Assembly: GCA_023404675.1 (NCBI GenBank)
Contig: JAEYAW010000030.1
Location: 1-64,000, forward strand
Direction of reading: 5' to 3'
From: Pseudomonadota bacterium
GTDB lineage: Bacteria > Pseudomonadota > Alphaproteobacteria > Rhizobiales > Xanthobacteraceae
Length of the DNA: 64,000 nucleotides
The position numbers and the translations under genes are program-made. Of the stretch, positions 35,866-44,800 are shown one piece after another (position 1 is the first letter of the stretch; each line of letters begins with the position of its first letter). The notes beneath the pieces were generated by a model that did not search any database, was not told the origin of the DNA, and saw nothing but the letters and a program-made list of their open reading frames with translations.

Positions 35866-36825
35866 CTATCGGAAGATATTGAAAATCGACGGCTGCTGCG
35901 CGGGCTGCTCCGCACGCGGTTCAGGCTGAGGTTGCGGTGCCTGCATTTGCGGCGGGGGGAGCTGCGCGGGCGGGCGCTGCTGCTGCACCTGCTGGCGCTG
36001 CGGGCGCTGCTTGGTCTGCTGCGGAGCTTGTGGCGGCGCAGGCTTGGGTTCGGGCGCCAGCGAGACCGTCTGCGCCGGGCCTTTGCAGTCGGTCAGCCAC
36101 ACGTCGTAGATCGGATGCTCGATGCCGTGCAGGCCGGGGCTCGCCGCGAACATCCATCCGGAAAAAATGCGCTTCACCTCGCCCTGCAGGGTGATCTCGT
36201 CGACCTCGACGAAGGCATCGGTGTTGGCGGCTTCCGTGGCCGGACGCGTGTAGCAGGCCTGCGGCTTGATCCGCAGCGCACCGAACTGAACTGTCTCGCC
36301 CATGTCGGCGTCGAACGAGGTGATGCGGCCGGTGATCTTGTCGAGGCCGGAGAAGGTCGCCTGCTTGTTGACGATCTTCTGCATGGGCGGCTCGGTGACG
36401 ATCTCGTCGCCGGGCTGCACCGTTGCCGGAACCGGCGGCGCGTTGCGCGGCGGCTGCTTCTGCCCCGGGGGGACATTGTTCGGGGTTGCAGCCACGCCGG
36501 GTGGCTGCGGAACTCCCGGCGGGCGCGCTACGCCGCCAGCGGCGGGCGGCAGCGGCTCGCTCTGGACAGCCCCCGGCGGCGGAACAGGCTGCCCCGGAGC
36601 GACGCGCTGCGTTGGCGCCGGCAGCACGCGGCCCTGCCGCGGCAGGTCCGGAACCTCTTCTTCTTCGTCGGGCTCGGGCCCATTGCCCCGCGGCACGTTG
36701 CCGGGCGGGCGGAGCGGCGGATCGGAGAAGATCGTACCGATCTGCGCCTGAGCCGGCGGTGTGAACACCAGCACCGCAGCCGCTGCGACGGCGACCGATC
36801 CGGCAATAAAGGAAAGGCGTTTCAT
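35866..36825 (-). CDS. DUF2155 periplasmic protein, Pro/Gln-rich
   Basis: The 319-residue product has a signal peptide (1-27, AQA-QIG) and a long Pro-rich segment (about 28-145). A conserved DUF2155 domain follows (about 150-255; VNKQATFSGLDKITGRITSFDADMGETVQFGALRIKPQACYT and FSGWMFAASPGLHGIEHPIYDVWLTDC). The tail is Pro/Gln-rich. Function is unknown. Homologues often follow aat and precede the NDUFA12-like gene in Alphaproteobacteria; the C-terminal half may be exported outer-membrane associated. Start ATG 36825 begins the signal peptide; the frame continues upstream without family-like sequence. Confidence 0.85.
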   Translation of the reverse strand: MKRLSFIAGSVAVAAAAVLVFTPPAQAQIGTIFSDPPLRPPGNVPRGNGPEPDEEEEVPDLPRQGRVLPAPTQRVAPGQPVPPPGAVQSEPLPPAAGGVARPPGVPQPPGVAATPNNVPPGQKQPPRNAPPVPATVQPGDEIVTEPPMQKIVNKQATFSGLDKITGRITSFDADMGETVQFGALRIKPQACYTRPATEAANTDAFVEVDEITLQGEVKRIFSGWMFAASPGLHGIEHPIYDVWLTDCKGPAQTVSLAPEPKPAPPQAPQQTKQRPQRQQVQQQRPPAQLPPPQMQAPQPQPEPRAEQPAQQPSIFNIFR

Positions 36826-37115
36826 ACGATCGGTTTCACAGATCCACGATTCGATTGCAGCGCATTGTAGAGGCAACTTCCGAGAATCTGAATCGCTCCC
36901 GGGCGCTGGATGCGGGGGATCGGAAAACCTTCCCCGGACGCCGGTCGCTCCGGCATTCCACCTCGTTCCCGTTAACACGTCGAATACGGCGGCGGAAGGG
37001 CGGCCCATCGGGCCCGCTGGTCAGACAGCCCTTGCGATGGGATAGTTCGGGGAGCACGACCGACCGGCCACCTCGCGGCCATAAAACCGTCGGCGGCCCG
37101 GGGGAAACCGCACTC

Positions 37116-37892
37116 ATGACAGATCGAATCAGACTCGACGGCAAGGTCGCCCTTGTCACCGGCGCAGGCGGCCAGATCGGCGCGGCCACCATTGCCCTGA
37201 TGGCCGCACGGGGCGCGCGAATCGTCGCCGTGGACAGGGATAGCGAGGCGCTGCAGCGCGCGGTCGCATCCCTGCCCGCCTCGGCGTCCGCTGTGGCGGT
37301 GACGGCGGATGTGACGTCGGAGGACGACACGCGCCGCTATGTCGAGCGCGCCACCGCGCTCGGCGCAATCGACATCTTCTTCAACAATGCCGGGATCGAG
37401 GGGCGAATCGCGCCGCTCGAAAGCTATCCGCTCGACGCGTTTCGCCATGTGCTCGACGTGAACGTCGTCGGCGTCTTCCTTGGCCTGAAGCACGTCCTGC
37501 CGGTGATGCGCCGTCAGGGCGGCGGCAGCATCATCAACGCCGCATCGATCGCGGGTCTCATCGGCTCCCCTTCGATTGCGCCTTACTGCGCCAGCAAGCA
37601 TGCCGTGATCGGCCTGACCAAAAGCATCGCGCAGGAGTGTGCGGGCTCCGGGATTCGCGTGAACTGCGTCTGCCCCGGATTGATCGAATCGCGGATGCTG
37701 TTCTCGATCTTCGAAGGGCGTGCACCGGGCGCTGTCGCGGAGGTCGCCGACAGAAGCGCCGAGCGCCTTCCGTCCCGCCGTCTCGGCCTCCCCTCGGAGG
37801 TCGCCTCCGTGGTGGCCTTCCTTGCCTCGGACGAGGCGAGCTATGTCAATGGCGCTGCCTACACCATCGATGGGGGCCGCATCGCGGCCTGA
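37116..37892 (+). CDS. Short-chain dehydrogenase/reductase
   Basis: The 258-residue SDR has the Rossmann motif TGAGGQIG (15-22) and the NNAG motif (90-93). The catalytic residues are S144, Y157 and K161 in the YCASK motif. The C-terminal DGGRIAA end is typical of 3-oxoacyl-ACP-reductase-like SDRs. The substrate is unknown. The 290 bases upstream contain no other gene. An HSL-type hydrolase follows after 40 bases, and both may act on a common ester or ketone substrate. Neighbouring aat, DUF2155 and NDUFA12 genes flank this pair, so it may be a local insertion. Confidence 0.92.
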   Translation: MTDRIRLDGKVALVTGAGGQIGAATIALMAARGARIVAVDRDSEALQRAVASLPASASAVAVTADVTSEDDTRRYVERATALGAIDIFFNNAGIEGRIAPLESYPLDAFRHVLDVNVVGVFLGLKHVLPVMRRQGGGSIINAASIAGLIGSPSIAPYCASKHAVIGLTKSIAQECAGSGIRVNCVCPGLIESRMLFSIFEGRAPGAVAEVADRSAERLPSRRLGLPSEVASVVAFLASDEASYVNGAAYTIDGGRIAA

Positions 37893-37932
37893 TCCGTCTG
37901 CAACCATACTGGACTGTATGAGGTGAAATCGA

Positions 37933-38877
37933 ATGACCGTGGTGCTCGACCCCGATGCCGCAGCCGTGCTCAAGGCCTTCCGCGAGGCCGGACGACCGCC
38001 CTACGACACGCTTACCCCCGACGAGGCGCGCGATCTCTATCTCAAGGGCAGCGCAGCCGCCCGCCCCGTCCCTCCGGAGATGGCGTCTGTCGAGGACATC
38101 GCCATTCCGGGACCAGCGGGCAAGATTCCGGCCCGGGTCTATCGGCCGCTTTCCGTACGGCGCAAGGACGGGCTGGCTCCGGCGCTGGTGTTTTTCCACG
38201 GCGGGGGCTGGGTGATCGGCAATCTCGACACGCATGACGTGGTCTGCCGGACGCTGGCGCGCGACGGCGAACTTGTCGTCGTCTCGGTGGACTACCGGCT
38301 CGCGCCCGAGCATCCGTTTCCGGCCGGCGTCGATGACGCCATCGTCGCGACGCGATGGGTCGCAGCCAACGCGCAGGCGTTCGGCCTCGACGCCAAACGG
38401 ATCAGCGTCGGCGGCGACAGCGCGGGCGGCAACCTGTCGGCGGTGGTCGCGCTCGACGCCCGCGACAACGGTCCCGCGCTGCAGGGACAGCTTCTGATCT
38501 ATCCGGCGACCGATTTTGAGATGACGCATCCCTCGCACAGCGAGCCGGAAACAAGCTGCCTGCTGACGCACGAGTCGATCCGCTGGTTTCGCGATCAGTA
38601 CTTTACGGCGATCGAGGATGGGCAGGACCGGCGCGCTTCGCCGGCCCGCGAAAGCAATCTGGCCGGGCTACCGCGAGCCTATGTCCTGACGGCGGGTGCC
38701 GATCCGCTTCGCGACGAAGGCGACGAATATGCCCAGCGCCTGACAGCCGCCGGCGTGCCGGTGACATACAAGACCTATCCGGGTCAGTTTCACGGCTTCG
38801 TCACCATGGGCAAACTGCTGCCCAAGGCCGGCGAAGCCCTGAAGGACATGGGAGACTGGCTGAAGGGACTCGGCTAG
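37933..38877 (+). CDS. HSL-family alpha/beta hydrolase (esterase)
   Basis: The 314-residue esterase is of the hormone-sensitive-lipase family. The oxyanion-hole motif HGGGW (89-93) and nucleophile elbow GDSAGG (161-166, S163) are present; the acid-base pair is likely Asp in GADPLRDEGDEY and His in GQFHGF. No signal peptide is visible, so it is cytoplasmic. Substrates are short-chain esters in known family members; the natural one is unknown. It begins 40 bases after the SDR gene and is followed by a hairpin terminator. Confidence 0.93.
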   Translation: MTVVLDPDAAAVLKAFREAGRPPYDTLTPDEARDLYLKGSAAARPVPPEMASVEDIAIPGPAGKIPARVYRPLSVRRKDGLAPALVFFHGGGWVIGNLDTHDVVCRTLARDGELVVVSVDYRLAPEHPFPAGVDDAIVATRWVAANAQAFGLDAKRISVGGDSAGGNLSAVVALDARDNGPALQGQLLIYPATDFEMTHPSHSEPETSCLLTHESIRWFRDQYFTAIEDGQDRRASPARESNLAGLPRAYVLTAGADPLRDEGDEYAQRLTAAGVPVTYKTYPGQFHGFVTMGKLLPKAGEALKDMGDWLKGLG

Positions 38878-38948
38878 AACGCGCGCGGCGGCCGGCTTTC
38901 ACGCGGAGCCGACACGCAGATCCGAAAACACCTTCTCCGAAAAGACCT

Positions 38949-38969
38949 CCGGGCTTACGAGCCCGGTTT
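38949..38969 (+). terminator. Hairpin terminator after hydrolase gene
   Basis: CCGGGCT and AGCCCGG form a 7-bp stem with a TACG loop and are followed by TTT. It overlaps the last bases of the convergent NDUFA12-like gene. Confidence 0.6.
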
Positions 38970-39378
38970 ACGAACCCGGTGTCCAGGCCTGATAGTCGCC
39001 GGTCGCCTTCGGGCGGCGGCCGGTGGACAGCATCGAGCCCTGCGGACGGTAGGCTGCCGGCGTGCCCGTCATATTGGGACGGTGCGGCTGCTGCCATTCG
39101 CGCGGCGTGTATTTTTCGTCGGTCGGCGGCACGTCGACGGTGTGATGCAGCCAGCCGTGCCAGCTCGGCGGCACGCGGGAAGCCTCCGCATAGCCGTTGT
39201 AGACCACCCAGCGGCGCTCGAATCCGAGGCTCGGATCGATCTTGCCGCCGCGCGTCCGGTAGTAACGGTTTCCACCCTCGTCCTCGCCGACAAGCTCGCC
39301 ATACCGGGACGTCCAGCGTTGCGTGCCGAATGTCTGGCCGTTCCACCAGGTGAAGAATTTGAGCCAAAACTGCTTCAT
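38968..39378 (-). CDS. NDUFA12-like complex I accessory subunit
   Basis: The 136-residue protein starts MKQFWLKFFTWWNGQTFGTQ and has the NDUFA12 family block GNRYYRTRGGKIDPSLGFERRWVVYNGYAEASRVPPSWHGWLHH, with the C-terminal proline-rich tail. In Alphaproteobacteria and mitochondria this protein is an accessory subunit of NADH dehydrogenase complex I (B17.2-like). It is cytoplasmic with no membrane segments. The ATG at 39378 is preferred because it begins at the family start; the open frame extends 38 residues further. Complex I structural genes are not in this window. Confidence 0.93.
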   Translation of the reverse strand: MKQFWLKFFTWWNGQTFGTQRWTSRYGELVGEDEGGNRYYRTRGGKIDPSLGFERRWVVYNGYAEASRVPPSWHGWLHHTVDVPPTDEKYTPREWQQPHRPNMTGTPAAYRPQGSMLSTGRRPKATGDYQAWTPGS

Positions 39379-39612
39379 GGGGCGAGTCCCGCAACCGTGA
39401 TCCGCGCCTTGATGGCACTCCCGCCAGCACTTGTCCAGCAAGCCTGCTGCAACGCACTGAACGAATTTGTTATTCACCAAATCCCGCGGCATTCATTGCG
39501 GGTACATCTCCAGTTTCCCACATTCATGAGATGGAACCGTACGAATGCAAGGTCGCAGGAACCAACCTTCGACCGGCCGCGTTGGGTTCGGAAGACATGG
39601 GAGTTTTGTCAG

Positions 39613-40179
39613 ATGTTCAAGCTCAAGATCCTGGGCGCTGCGGCGGCGGTTGCGCTGACCATGGCTGCTTTCCCAGCCTCGTCATGGGCACAGGCCGGCA
39701 ATCCGGGCGGAATGGTCGGCATGGGCGGCGGCGGTTTTCGTGGCGGCGGCGGTGGTGGCGGGCCGATGGTCGGCATGGGCGGCGGCGGTTTCCGCGGCGG
39801 CGGGCCGGGCTTTGCCGGACGGCCGGGTTTCGGACCGGGACCGGGCTTCGCCGGGCGGCCGGGTTTCGGACCGGGTCCGGGCTTCCGTCCGGGCCCTGGG
39901 TTCAGGCCGGGTCCGCATTATGGCTGGCGCGGGCCGGGCTACCGATACGGCTACGGTTACGGCGGCTGGGGTCCGGGCTTCGTCGGCGGCCTCGCGATTG
40001 GCAGCGCTCTGGCGGCCTCGCCGTACTACTACAACGATTATTATGACGACGACGAACCGGTCGTGGCCGTCGCCCCGGGTGGCGATTCCGTTGCGTACTG
40101 CATGCGTCGGTTCAAGTCCTACAATCCCCGTACCGGGACCTATCTCGGCTATGACGGCCTTCGTCATCCCTGTCCGTGA
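39613..40179 (+). CDS. BA14K family secreted protein, Gly-rich repeats
   Basis: The 188-residue product has a signal peptide (about 1-27, WAQA). Two near-identical GGMVGMGGGGFRGGG blocks follow, then tandem PGFGPGPGFAGR-type repeats, a Tyr-rich stretch and a C-terminal BA14K motif, CMRRFKSYNPRTGTYLGYDG. BA14K proteins in Brucella are reported to bind immunoglobulin and have lectin-like activity; that is family knowledge only. The repetitive middle is likely disordered. A rho-independent terminator follows directly. Confidence 0.85.
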   Translation: MFKLKILGAAAAVALTMAAFPASSWAQAGNPGGMVGMGGGGFRGGGGGGGPMVGMGGGGFRGGGPGFAGRPGFGPGPGFAGRPGFGPGPGFRPGPGFRPGPHYGWRGPGYRYGYGYGGWGPGFVGGLAIGSALAASPYYYNDYYDDDEPVVAVAPGGDSVAYCMRRFKSYNPRTGTYLGYDGLRHPCP

Positions 40180-40201
40180 GGACGGCTTGGGACCAACACG
40201 G

Positions 40202-40229
40202 AAAGCGGCGCTCTGGCGCCGCTTTTTTT
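40202..40229 (+). terminator. Rho-independent terminator after BA14K gene
   Basis: AAAGCGGCGC (40202..40211) and GCGCCGCTTT (40216..40225) form a 10-bp stem with a 4-base loop and T-run of seven. Confidence 0.88.
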
Positions 40230-40260
40230 GTTTCCGGCGAGCGTCCTGTTCTATGAATTG

Positions 40261-41136
40261 CTATGAGCGCGTGGCAAGCACGACGCTGGCCAGCGTCAGG
40301 ATCAGCGCCGTGATCTGAAGCGGTCCAAGCGGATCCCCGAGCACGACGGACGAAGAGAGAACGCCGACGACCGGCGCGATCATCGTGCCAATGGCCGCGA
40401 TCGAGGCCGGCAGCAGCGCCAGGGCGGCAAACCAGGCGACATAGGCAACGCAGAACTGGACGAGAGTGCCGTAGGACAGCAGCAGCCATGTCTGCCCGCT
40501 GAAGTTCAGCCAGTCGGTGTGCTCGATCGCAATCCCCACCACAAACATCGGCAGCGCTCCGACGAAGATCTGCCAGGCCGCCGAACTGACCGGCGGCAGG
40601 CGCGGCGGCCAGCCCTTGGTGAAAACCGTCCCCAGCGCAAAGCCGAAGGCGCCGCAAAGCACCAGCAGAAAACCCGGCAGTTTCTCCATGCTGGCGGCGA
40701 CCCCGCCTCCACCCATGACGATCGCGAGGCTGGCGAAAGCAGCCGCGATGGCGACGAAGCGCAGAACCGTCGGGCGTTCTCCCAGAACCGGCCACGCCAG
40801 CAGCGCCGCCCACACCGGCATCGTGTAGGCGACGAGCACCGCCTCGGTCGCCGACAGCCACAGCAGGCCGAACGCCATGCAGGTCATCCAGCACGTGACG
40901 TTCAACAGCCCGGCGATGATCACGCGCGGCCATTCGGAGGATGGCACCTGAAGGCTTTGCCCACGCGCAAAGGCAATGCCCGCAAGCAGCAGCGCGCCAA
41001 CGACGCCGGTCGATCCGCGCATGGTCAGCGGCGGCATCGCCGACAGAAGCTGTTTGGTCACCGGCCAGTTGAAGCCCCAGCCGAGCGAGGCGATCAGCAG
41101 AAAAACATAGCCCGCAGGCGATTTCGACGCGGGCAT
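40261..41136 (-). CDS. DMT-superfamily (EamA) transporter
   Basis: The 291-residue protein has ten hydrophobic helices in two EamA repeats. It begins MPASKSPAGYVFLLIASLGWGFNWPVTKQ. The second repeat begins around FLLVLCGAFGFALGTVFTKG. The substrate is unknown. It is not closely similar to the other DMT gene at 12.9 kb. It is convergent with the BA14K gene and separated from it by that gene's terminator. Upstream (41137..41828) is a long non-coding region leading to nrdJ, so the two genes are divergent and may share control sequences. Confidence 0.9.
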   Translation of the reverse strand: MPASKSPAGYVFLLIASLGWGFNWPVTKQLLSAMPPLTMRGSTGVVGALLLAGIAFARGQSLQVPSSEWPRVIIAGLLNVTCWMTCMAFGLLWLSATEAVLVAYTMPVWAALLAWPVLGERPTVLRFVAIAAAFASLAIVMGGGGVAASMEKLPGFLLVLCGAFGFALGTVFTKGWPPRLPPVSSAAWQIFVGALPMFVVGIAIEHTDWLNFSGQTWLLLSYGTLVQFCVAYVAWFAALALLPASIAAIGTMIAPVVGVLSSSVVLGDPLGPLQITALILTLASVVLATRS

Positions 41137-41502
41137 TGCCGCTTCCCCAAACGATTTTCGATTCGGCCTTGAGGCCGGCAGGCCGCTTGTACAGACCGCA
41201 GCGACCGGCGCCAGAGCCCGCGGACCACGTGCCGCGCATTGGGGTTATGCGCGTTGGGACCAGTGGCCCCGCGATCCCGACGCCCCGTGCAACCAGCCTT
41301 AAGAGCCGGCCCGGTGGCCACGCTGTGGACAGCGGGTGAAAATAAAAATCTGCCGCGTGTCCTCAGATTTCCGGCTTGGGAATCCGCAAGGACTCACGGA
41401 TACTTACCTGATCAAGGTGAGGCTCCGCCCCTTGGTTTTCCACGTTGTCCACCCTACATTCCCACCATATTTAGTATTTGATTCAGGAACCCGCACTATT
41501 GC

Positions 41503-41532
41503 TTGACGGGCAGCGCGGAGTCGTCCTAGCTT
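41503..41532 (+). promoter_or_regulatory. Candidate sigma-70 promoter before nrdJ
   Basis: TTGACG (41503..41508) and TAGCTT (41527..41532) are 18 bases apart, matching the common alphaproteobacterial CTTGAC type of -35. If correct, transcription would begin near 41539, which would cut into the outer stem of the leader below; either the promoter is further upstream or that stem is not fully transcribed. Confidence 0.35.
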
Positions 41533-41738
41533 CAGACCCGTCCGGCGCCCTGTAACGTATCTGGCGCCGGAATCTCCCACATGGGTCTGGAACAGCCGCT
41601 CCGCATGCCGGTCGAGGCCGCGGATGAATGTGCGCCTGTCAAACGGGCGCGGGCTGCTGCGTGCGTGTCACGAACCGTCGTGACCGGACGCGGATGCTCC
41701 GGCTGAAGACCCCGGGAGCGTCAAACGGAGCCGGAGCA
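41533..41738 (+). promoter_or_regulatory. Structured leader upstream of nrdJ
   Basis: The 692-base gap 41137..41828 has no gene. Its right part holds three perfect stems. CAGACCC (41533) pairs with GGGTCTG (41583) around an inner TCCGGCGCC (41541)/GGCGCCGGA (41563) hairpin. GTCACGA (41667) pairs with TCGTGAC (41678). TGCTCCGGCT (41695) pairs with AGCCGGAGCA (41729). Such a leader suggests cis-regulation of the B12-dependent reductase. I see no cobalamin riboswitch core (no GCCACTG box). The rest of the gap shows nothing clear. Confidence 0.5.
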
Positions 41739-41828
41739 CCCGGCGAACCGCGGACCCATGTCCGCAAATTTGAGCTATACTTCGGGCCGTGCACAGGCGG
41801 CGGTCCGGCAAGACGGGGCGAGACCACC

Positions 41829-44800
41829 ATGCGAATCGAGCGGCGCTACACCAAACCCGACCAGTCTCCTTACGCGGACCTCGCGTTCAGGCTGACTACG
41901 AGCGAGATTCGCAATCCCGATGGTTCGGTCGTGTTCCGGCTCGACAATGTCGAGGTGCCGGAGACGTGGTCGCAGGTCGCCTCCGACGTGCTCGCCCAGA
42001 AATATTTCCGTAAGGCCGGTGTCGCCGCGCGCCTGAAGAAGGTCGAGGAAGAGACCGTTCCATCGTGGCTGTGGCGCTCGGTGCCGGACACCGATGCGCT
42101 CATCACCCTGCCCGAGGCCGAGCGCGTAGGCGGCGAAATCAGCGCCCGGCAGGTGTTCGACCGTCTCGCCGGCTGCTGGACCTACTGGGGCTGGAAGGGT
42201 GGCTACTTCACCTCCGAGGAGGACGCGCGCGCCTTCTACGACGAGTTGCGCTACATGCTCGCCACCCAGCGCGTCGCGCCCAACTCGCCGCAGTGGTTCA
42301 ACACCGGCCTGCACTGGGCCTACGGCATCGATGGACCGGGTCAGGGCCACTACTACGTGGACTGGAAGACCGGCAAGCTGACCAAGTCCAAGTCGGCTTA
42401 CGAGCATCCGCAGCCGCACGCCTGCTTCATCCAGGGCATCGAGGACGACCTCGTCAACGAGGGCGGCATCATGGACCTGTGGGTGCGCGAGGCGCGCCTG
42501 TTCAAATACGGCTCCGGCACCGGCTCGAACTTCTCGCGCCTGCGCGGCGAAGGCGAGCGGCTGTCCGGCGGCGGCCGTTCCTCCGGCCTGATGTCGTTCC
42601 TCAAGATCGGGGACCGCGCCGCGGGCGCGATCAAGAGCGGCGGCACCACGCGCCGCGCCGCCAAGATGGTGGTGGTCGATGCCGACCATCCCGATATCGA
42701 AGCCTATATCGACTGGAAGGTGAAGGAGGAGCAGAAGGTCGCCGCTCTCGTCACCGGCTCCAAGATCAACCAGAAGCATCTCAAGGCGGTGCTGAAGGCC
42801 TGCGTCAACTGCGAAGGCTCGGGCGACGACTGCTTCGATCCCGAGAAGAACCCTGCCCTGCGCCGCGAGATCAAGCTCGCGCGCCGCGCGCTGGTGCCCG
42901 ACAACTACATCAAGCGCGTGATCCAGTTCGCCCGGCAGGGCTACAAGGACATGCAGTTCGACATCTACGACACCGACTGGGATTCGGAGGCCTATCTCAC
43001 CGTCTCGGGTCAGAACTCGAACAACTCGGTGTCTCTGAAAGACGATTTCCTGCGCGCGGTCGAAACCGACGGCGACTGGAATCTGGTCGGCCGCACCACG
43101 AAGAAGGTGACGAAGACCCTCAAGGCCCGCGACCTGTGGGAGAAGATCGGCTACGCCGCATGGGCGAGCGCCGATCCCGGCCTGCACTTCAACACCACGA
43201 TGAACGACTGGCACACCTGCAAGGCGTCCGGCGACATCCGCGCGTCGAATCCGTGCTCGGAATACATGTTCCTCGACGACACGGCCTGCAACCTCGCCTC
43301 CGCGAACCTGCTGCCGTTCTACGACCCGGCGACGCGGCGCTTCGATGTCGAGGCGTATGAGCACCTGTGCCGGCTGTGGACCATCGTGCTCGAAATCTCC
43401 GTGACGATGGCACAGTTTCCCTCGAAGGCGATCGCGGAGCTGTCTTACGAATTCCGCACGCTGGGGCTCGGCTACGCCAACATCGGCGGCCTGTTGATGA
43501 CCATGGGCCTTCCCTACGACTCCAAGGAAGGCCGCGCGCTCGGCGGCGCGCTCACCGCGATCATGACCGGCGTCGCCTACGCCACCTCGGCGGAGATGGC
43601 GAAGGAACTCGGCCCCTTCCCCGGCTACAAGAAGAACGCCGCGCACATGCTGCGCGTGATCCGCAACCATCGCCGCGCCGCGTTCGGCAACGCCTCGAGC
43701 TATGAGGCGCTGGCCGTGAACCCGGTGCCGCTCGACCATGCCAACTGTCCGCAGCCGGACCTCGTATCGCATGCGCAGGCGGCGTGGGACAGCGCGCTGG
43801 CGCTCGGCGAGACCAGCGGTTACCGCAACGCCCAGGTCACCGTGATCGCGCCGACCGGCACCATCGGTCTCGTGATGGACTGCGACACCACCGGCATCGA
43901 GCCCGACTTCGCGCTGGTGAAGTTCAAGAAGCTCGCCGGCGGCGGCTACTTCAAGATCATCAACCGCGCTGTCCCCGAGGCGCTGCGCGCGCTCGGCTAT
44001 CGCGAGAGCGAGATCGCCGAGATCGAGGCCTATGCGGTGGGCCACGGCTCGCTCGCCAACGCGCCTGCGATCAACGCGTCCTCGCTCAGGACCAAGGGCT
44101 TCACCGACGAGGCCATCGCCAAGGTCGAGAAGGCGCTGCCGACCGCGTTCGACATCAAGTTCGCCTTCAACAAGTGGACGTTCGGCGAGGATTTCCTGCG
44201 CGACACGCTGAAGATCGACGCGGAGGCGATCAACGCACCGGGCTTCGACCTGCTCGCCGCGCTCGGCTTCTCGAAGCGCGAGATCGAGGCGGCCAACGTG
44301 CACATCTGCGGCGCGATGACCGTGGAAGGCGCGCCGCATCTGAAGGCCGAGCACTACGCGGTGTTCGACTGCGCCAATCCCTGCGGCAAGATCGGCAAGC
44401 GCTATCTGTCGGTCGAGAGCCATATCCGCATGATGGCGGCGGCGCAGCCCTTCATCTCTGGCGCGATCTCAAAGACCATCAACATGCCGAACGACGCCAC
44501 AGTGGAGGACTGCAAAGCCGCCTACATGCTGTCGTGGAAGCTGGCGCTGAAGGCCAACGCGCTCTATCGCGACGGCTCCAAGCTGTCGCAGCCGCTCAAT
44601 GCGCAGCTCATCTCCGATGACGACGATGAGGATGACGCGATCGAGGCGCTGATGGAGGCGCCGATGGCCGCCCGTGCCGCGCAGGTCGCCGAGCGGGTGG
44701 TCGAGAAGATCGTGGAGCGCGTCACCGTGCTGCGCGAGCGTGAGAAGATGCCGCACCGGCGCAAGGGCTACACCCAGAAGGCGGTGGTCGGCGGCCACAA

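Noticed and set aside
41460..41490. NrdR box (ACCATATTTAGT) before nrdJ
   Set aside because: Only partial match to the NrdR palindrome and no second box at the expected spacing.
41137..41828. Cobalamin riboswitch before nrdJ
   Set aside because: No B12 box (GCCACTG) or CTGCCCCCGCAACTG-like core was found; only generic stems are supported.
41775..44423. Long minus-strand frame opposite nrdJ
   Set aside because: Antisense shadow of nrdJ, no domain resemblance.
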